Positions 59,068 through 64,000 of a stretch of DNA of 64,000 bases are shown one piece after another. The notes beneath the pieces are model-generated. The model worked only from the letters and a program-made list of their open reading frames with translations, was not told the DNA's origin and ran no database searches. Position 1 is the stretch's first letter. Every line of letters starts with the position of its first letter. The translations under genes and the position numbers were made by a program. Where the stretch lies: the NCBI RefSeq assembly GCF_009730915.1, contig NC_052491.1:248001-312000 (forward strand), given 5' to 3'. The stretch comes from Dioscorea cayenensis subsp. rotundata. Lineage: Eukaryota > Streptophyta > Magnoliopsida > Dioscoreales > Dioscoreaceae.

Positions 59068-59466
59068 TATGCAAGCTCACTCAAAATATATATTAATGAA
59101 GTGCAAATGTGGGTGAAGCAATTGACACAATACTCCCTTGACTTCTAGTATCGCATTTGGTGAAGATAATTCCTTGGGAGTAATGTTCCAATAGGTTGTG
59201 AAGCTCACACGGCCAAGTGCCTAAGCACCTTGGCCGTGCCCATGACAATATCTCAATTCCAAAGATGAGAAGACCATCTGCACGTATACACGACGAGGTT
59301 CAGTGAAGCTCAATAAAAACCAAATAATTCGAGTATATATAAAAGATAGACAATGAATACAACTCGAACTGTAAAATGAAAATAAACTCAGAAGGAGAAT
59401 CCTTTCTGAGTGAACGAGTCTAAAATAAAATGCAAAATAAAGGAAATGCAGAAAAATAAAGTCAAA
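59068..59466 (-). other. F region after ORF1
   Basis: Non-coding and colinear with 35890-36099 and 42643-43030. No gene. Confidence 0.4.
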
Positions 59467-60119
59467 TGTCAGTGTCACGCTTTGTCGGCTCCTTTACTAC
59501 TGCTGGTGGTGGGGAACATAAGGTGGATCCACCAGTGCTGGTATAGGAGATGGGGGTGCAGAAGATGCCGAGGGTCTGGATCTCAATAGATCTCGTAGGA
59601 AGTCGAAACGGGCCATAAGATCTGTACACTGAGTTGACTGTATCGTACGGAGCTCCGCTATCTCGGTCCGAATCTCTCTCACATCGCTCTTAAGCCTCTC
59701 AATAAGATCATAAGCTCGAGGCCCCTGTGCTGCACGGGATCTGGGAACCTGTCCGAAATCCTCCACTGTATCCCCTCCGCTCACAGCGGTCTCTGGGGTA
59801 GCTGAAGCAATAATATAGACCCCTGGCCCACATCTCCGTACCAACCCCATCATCCTGATCGTCTCAAATGCAAGAGGTGTAGCCACAACTGTCCTCTCAA
59901 CACCATGTAAAGCATCTACCAAACCCATCCCCAAGATGAGTCTAGTAATGTAAGGGCCAGCAAATAATAATCCCACTTTCACAGACTGACCCTAGTACCT
60001 CAGAACATCCACCACTATGCACCCCAAACTGAATCGGCACATTACCGGCCATGGAGTATAAAAAGAATAAGTCCTGCCTGGTCAGAGCAGCTGTGTTATC
60101 ACCTCGACCTGACACAGAC
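59467..60119 (-). pseudogene. Athila ORF1-like gene of F, C-terminal part
   Basis: The minus-strand frame 59497-59982 is open for 161 codons: KVGLLFAGPYITRLILGMG, LVDALHGVERTVVATPLAFE, RMMGLVRRCGPGVYI, a linker, then the heptad stretch LIERLKSDVREIRTEIAELR and a proline/serine-rich tail. It is separated from the N-terminal part by the solo LTR 60120-61970. One frameshift lies between 59982 and 60119. Confidence 0.72.
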
Positions 60120-61970
60120 TGACAAGATCCCCTTGCTTATATCCCGCAAGTGCACGGGCTTGTCGAAGTAATAATCCCAGGTGAGCGGGGTCGAATCCAC
60201 AATGAGTAGGGAGTGAAAATACTTAATTTGATTCTTAGCTATGTGGAATATCAATAGTGATAAGTGTGAAATTGATTCAATTCTCAACAATAAAAACAAC
60301 AAGTGAAAGAGCAAAAGTAAGAAGAGGGTAAGGCAATTGATAAAGAATGGGGTACTCGGATAATACTTCACCTAGGATGATCGCTTCAAGTGCAAGAACT
60401 CTCTATTATGCTTCCTAATCAATGCAATGGTGAGTCGTGGAAATCCTTACATACATAGTCCCAAATCTAAGGTCAACTATGCCTAACTCTATACATGTCC
60501 CGGAGGAGAAATCGAACAATCTCAACACCTCGCACTCGCATAGAGTTGCAATGAGCTCTAGAGATTCCAAGTGATAAATCTCTTCCTAAATATAGACCTA
60601 CCCCTTTGGTCCAGGTGGAAGGTCCCTAGCCACAATTAAGCCCTAGATACTAAGATCCTCTCAACGCTTCACTCCATTGCACGCGCAACTAGGCCCCAGC
60701 GGAGGTTCATCCCTTAGACCATTCACTCCATTATGGCCGCAAAGAACTCGAGGAACAGAGGTAGAATCTATCACGTCGGAGGGGAAAGGGGACGCTCCTG
60801 TACCTCTCGACTCACCCTCTCAACCCTCTCCAACCTAGCTTTATCTAACGCTAGTGGTGTGTCACTCACTCACAAGGTTACCAACAAGAACTCTCAACCC
60901 TAGTGTCACTCTAGGGGAAACGTTCATACAATCAAACATTCAATGTTGGAACTCACAATAAACATCAATTTATTGAAAGCATAATAAAGAAGTTCAATGA
61001 AACGTATACATCCTAGGGTTCACAATCATCCAAGTACCCACTAGGGGTTTAGCTCTCCATGGAGCTTAGTACAATCAAAGAAATCGAATGTAAAAGCAAT
61101 GAATCCATAAAGAAACCCCCTCGATGGTCCTGTCGATGGCCTTGTGGAAAGTCCTCTACTCGTCGTCCAAGGATTCCTTCATCCAGTATAGGATACACCT
61201 CGATGGAAGCTCCACTACCAACCTTCTTCTGAATGGAATCACGATGTCAGAGCCATAGAACCTCTCCAAAACCTTGGCCAATAACCCTCGAAACCCTAGC
61301 CAAAGTTCTCTCACAAGTTGGGGAAAAGATGGAGAAAAGAATACCAAAATCGGGGTTGAATCGGCTTTAAATAGGGCTGGAATCGGGCAACTCCACGGGC
61401 ATGGACGATACACGCGCCCGTGCGGAATTTCCACACGGGCATGGATAATTTCCACACGCCCGTGTGGATTCTCTGTTTCTCTGATTTTTCAGCCGGCTGT
61501 GAACAGTGTTGCCACAGTAATTGCTACAGTCTTTAACCTGATTAACTTCCCAATTCCATACTTTCATCGGGGTAACGCAAATGGGCACACGTTCACGTCG
61601 TGAATCACTTACTTCTTCAATGATGTACATGTTGGTGGGGCTCTTGTTCTTATCTGCATAAGTCAAAATGCTCGAGCGTGACTGCCTTTGTGCCCCTCCA
61701 AATAGATGTGCTCACTCGAATGCGAGGAGGTTGACACACACTCTAGCATCTCACACCTGACCTATGTCTTCGCGTTTGAACCTTAACAAGATCTCCTCCA
61801 AAATAGGTGCATTATGATCCACATTGGCCCATTTCCTTCATACTCGGCCTCACAACCCTACCTGCGTAAAAGTAACATAAAAACACACATATTAATGTAG
61901 AAAACTGAGGAAAGTAATGCTCAACATAAGGAATGAACGCTTCGCATTCATATCACACAAGCACTTATCA
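60120..61970 (-). mobile_element. Solo A2 LTR inside the F ORF1-like gene (1851 bp, TSD CAGAC)
   Basis: CAGAC at 60115-60119 and 61971-61975; TGACAAGATCC...CACTTATCA. Full palindrome (61395-61465) and CTACAG cluster (61505-61535). The youngest layer of the stack. Confidence 0.93.
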
Positions 61971-62552
61971 CAGACCTACTGAGGACCACGTGCAAATACC
62001 TGTAGCTCAACCGGGATAGGCTGGTGGCCTTCGACATTCCCAGTTCAATCTGCCCATATCCACATAGGACCCTATACACATAGTCTGGAGTCACTGATAC
62101 TGGAAAATCCATAGGTAAACGTCCATTCTCCTCTGTACTGGTATATGCGATGTCGTACAAACCCATCCAAATCGAAAACTCATTGACACTCATGAAAATG
62201 GATGTCCGAATACTCGAAACTATATAGCATCCATAGTGTCAATTCTCCCATACCTCAACTCAAAAGACGCTAAAACCTCAAGCGTCAATGCGCAGTAAGA
62301 CGGCTCATGAATCGTCAGTAACCTCCTCCAGCTTCCTACTGCTAACATATTATCGATCTCATTAGCTAGCTCATCACACCGCTGAATATTTCTCAGCGCT
62401 TGCAAATCCACAAAACAAGTCTGACCAAAACCAAGTGCTGAAAGTCTCTCAAATCGATCTTGATGCTCGGGATTTGAGAATTCCATGTGTATTGGCTCTG
62501 GTGGGGTGACTCTGAGACGCTTTACTTCGTTCTTCTTCACGTGAGGTGCCAT
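61971..62552 (-). pseudogene. Athila ORF1-like gene of F, N-terminal part
   Basis: ATG 62552 (MAPHVKKNEVKRL), basic N-terminus. Then EFSNPEHQDRFERLSALGF, FVDLQALRNIQRCDEL, VGSWRRLLTIHEPSYCALTL, FELRYGRID; a CAG-to-TAG stop and a one-base deletion at 62215-62185; then MSVNEFSIWMGLYDIAYTS, GRLPMDFPVSVTP, VLCGYGQIELGMSKATSLSR and YRYLHVVLSRSV up to the LTR. Acceptor-like TACTACAG lies two bases before the ATG. Among the least damaged copies of the gene, and diverged from those in Element 1 and D. Confidence 0.75.
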
Positions 62553-62989
62553 ACCTGTAGTACGAAAAGAGGAAAATGATCAAAGAAGCTCAAAATCAGT
62601 ATACTGCAGAATTCCACACGGGCTTATGGAAATTACCCACGCCCGTTTGGATCTGCAGAGCGTGAAAAATCCGCATGGGTAAACTACAATTCTCAAGAGT
62701 TTAAGTTAAAACCGCGTTTAGACACTTTCTAAACATGCACCATGTATTGTAAAAATGAAAATTCACACTTATAGATATTTAATCTGTAAAAAACAAGAGT
62801 TGACGAAGAAAAGAGGATTAAAAGGTTACCGATGAAATAAATGCAAAAACTCTGAAAATTGGCATGATATGCGAAGAAAAATCCTCCAAATCAATGGTGA
62901 GAGGTCGGTAATATGATCAGAAATGGTTTTCAGGCGGTTGATGATGAAAAAGAAGAGAGCATGCAACGATTTTTTATAGGAAGACTCGC
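62553..62989 (-). other. Leader of the F ORF1-like gene
   Basis: Non-coding, with one CACACGGGC...GCCCGTTTG palindrome near 62615-62650. Confidence 0.4.
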
Positions 62990-63625
62990 GCCTGTTGGAC
63001 TTCTGCGCAATCGCACGGGCGTGCAGAAATTACGCACGCCGGTGCGCCTCATCAAGAGAGATCCACATGGGCAGATGCACGCCCCTGTGCGTTCTCGGGA
63101 GAAACTCGCACTGTCTCTGAACGCCCCTCCACGGGGGTGTGAAAATTACGCACGCCCGTGCGCCCGACCAACAGGGGCAGATGCACGCCCCTGTGACTAC
63201 TCTGGTCATCCGAGAAAATCTCCTAAATGTTTCGCATGCCCATGCAGAAATTATGCACGGGCGTGGACATTCACAATCTCAGCTCACAGGGGCAAGCTTA
63301 CGCCCCTGTGTCTTCTCGGGACGGTGAGAGCTCCTCTACAGAGATTCCCACGGGCGTGTGGAAATTACCCACGCCCATGCGATTTTCACAAGGTCGCCCA
63401 CATGGGCGAGTTCACGCCCCTGTGCACTCTCGGGATAATTTGACAAACTCTGCAAGAAATCACACGCCCGTGCAGAAATTACCCACGGGCGTGGGATATT
63501 CGCATGGTCGTTCACAGGGACAGCTGCACGCCCCTGTGCCTTCTCTGGATAAGCTCGCAATACAAATACACGGCCGTGCAGAAATTCCACACGCTCGTGC
63601 GTTTTCACTAGATGCCTTAGAAAAA
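62990..63625 (-). repeat. Palindrome array of F (six units, ~112-bp period)
   Basis: CACGGGCGTGCAG/CACGCCCGTG pairs with an AAATTA spacer start at about 63015, 63129, 63236, 63349, 63462 and 63572. ACAGGGGCAG/ACGCCCCTGT pairs lie at about 63065, 63170, 63283, 63395 and 63510. The most regular array in the window, closed by CTGCAGGCTCTGCAG (63629-63643). Confidence 0.85.
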
Positions 63626-63878
63626 CCTGCAGGCTCTGCAGAAAGTTTCTTAACATGTTTACACACTCAGAGCCTGCCCTAGTTTGTAAGTTTTACCAGT
63701 GAAAAACATGGAATAAAGCTCAAACAACATAACTTCGCCAATTCCACATGAAAACACACAATGAATATTCAAAGCCGACAAGAAAATCTCAGCACAAGCA
63801 TCTAAAAATCAAGACACCAACACTTAACAAATTATTCATGTAAACAAACTAACCTAGAAGATAAGAAAATAGTAAACA
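63626..63878 (-). other. F spacer
   Basis: AT-rich, colinear with 45061-45324 and 49311-49565. No gene. Confidence 0.4.
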
Positions 63879-63930
63879 CTTGGGTTGCCACCCAAGAAGC
63901 GCTTGTTTAATGTTACTAAGCTTGACGTAC
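63879..63930 (-). other. Conserved double hairpin of F
   Basis: CTTGGGTGG...CCCAAG (63879-63896) is intact; the TACGTCA partner arm has decayed to TAACATT (63910-63930). Confidence 0.65.
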
Positions 63931-63941
63931 CTTGTCTTACC

Positions 63942-64000
63942 TCACGGGGGTTCATAGATGAAGGTTGCCCTGTTACCCATGACTTTAAAGCATGATGTGC
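63942..64000 (-). pseudogene. gag-pro C-terminus of F, partial
   Basis: Minus-strand last codons TFIYEPP and stop TGA at 63942-63944, identical in layout to D and Element 1. The rest lies outside the window. Confidence 0.65.

Larger units (their letters stand above)
56530..64000 (-). mobile_element. Element F: family-A element (A2 end), right part outside the window
   Basis: Minus strand: 3' LTR 56530-58300, PPT, repeat cluster, stem-loop, ORF1-like gene (split by a solo LTR), array, double hairpin and the last codons of gag-pro at the window edge. The left target side is CCCAT, continuous as TTAGCCCATTCACTC in other LTRs. The divergent ORF1-like gene makes F a distinct subfamily. Confidence 0.87.

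Noticed and set aside
62913..63443. 176-codon open frame over the F palindrome array
   Set aside because: The translation is a low-complexity product of the repeats (RACGN, HARVE, PRPC patterns), other frames on both strands are open as well, and equivalent frames in D2 and Element 1 are not conserved. Composition effect.

Overview
The window is plant repeat DNA, almost certainly an angiosperm heterochromatic (pericentromere-like) block built from nested LTR retrotransposons of the Athila/Tat side of Ty3/gypsy. The signs are a plant retrotransposon gag domain with a CX2CX3HX4C zinc knuckle, a DSGASIN-type aspartic protease, a primer binding site matching the 3' end of tRNA-Asp (TGGCGCCGTTGCCGGGGA), LTRs of 1.3-1.9 kb with TG...CA ends, 5-bp target duplications, and an Athila ORF1-like gene between the protease and the 3' LTR. 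I could not identify the genus. I see no host gene, tRNA, rRNA or organellar sequence.

Families. Family A has LTRs of about 1.85-1.89 kb beginning TGATAAGTGCTTGTG, with three kinds of right end: A1 (...GGACGTGTCA), A2 (...GATCTTGTCA) and A3 (...GCGTTGTCA). Family B has LTRs of about 1.7 kb. Two B-related types (C, C2) are present only as solo LTRs. A and B elements share one plan: LTR, PBS, leader, gag-pro in one frame, two conserved hairpins, tandem palindrome array, leader with a 3' splice-site-like end, ORF1-like gene, conserved stem-loop with a second polypurine tract, PPT, LTR. No reverse transcriptase, RNase H or integrase is visible in the window. The elements look non-autonomous and would need pol from elsewhere.

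Layout. 1-8292: B1, minus strand, 3' end outside the window, carrying a deleted A element at 2613-4521 (TSD AGTAC). 8293-8353 and 18757-19432: remnants of an A3 element split by Element 1 (8354-18751), a complete A1 element with TSD AGGAT. 19433-28663: B2, minus strand, with a solo A2 LTR at 23357-25219 (TSD TGCAG). At 28664 element D (minus, A3 end) enters the B2 gag. D carries solo LTRs C (30999-32274), A2 (32613-34169), C2 (34419-35884) and A2 (37904-39666), and the 9.2-kb element D2 (39860-49036). At 51055 element E (plus) enters the D gag. At 55931 LTR fragment G enters E; at 56530 element F (minus) enters G; a solo A2 LTR (60120-61970, TSD CAGAC) splits the F ORF1-like gene. F, G, E, D and B2 all run off the right edge, an insertion stack six layers deep.

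All coding regions are decayed by stops, frameshifts or insertions. The best-preserved gag-pro is in E (53051-55573: one frame, four stops seen). Repeated non-coding structure is better conserved than the proteins: palindrome arrays whose motif recurs in the element's own LTR, hairpins after the gag-pro stop, and a stem-loop next to a second PPT. These are the main observations offered for follow-up. All boundaries were read by eye and no alignments or searches were run.
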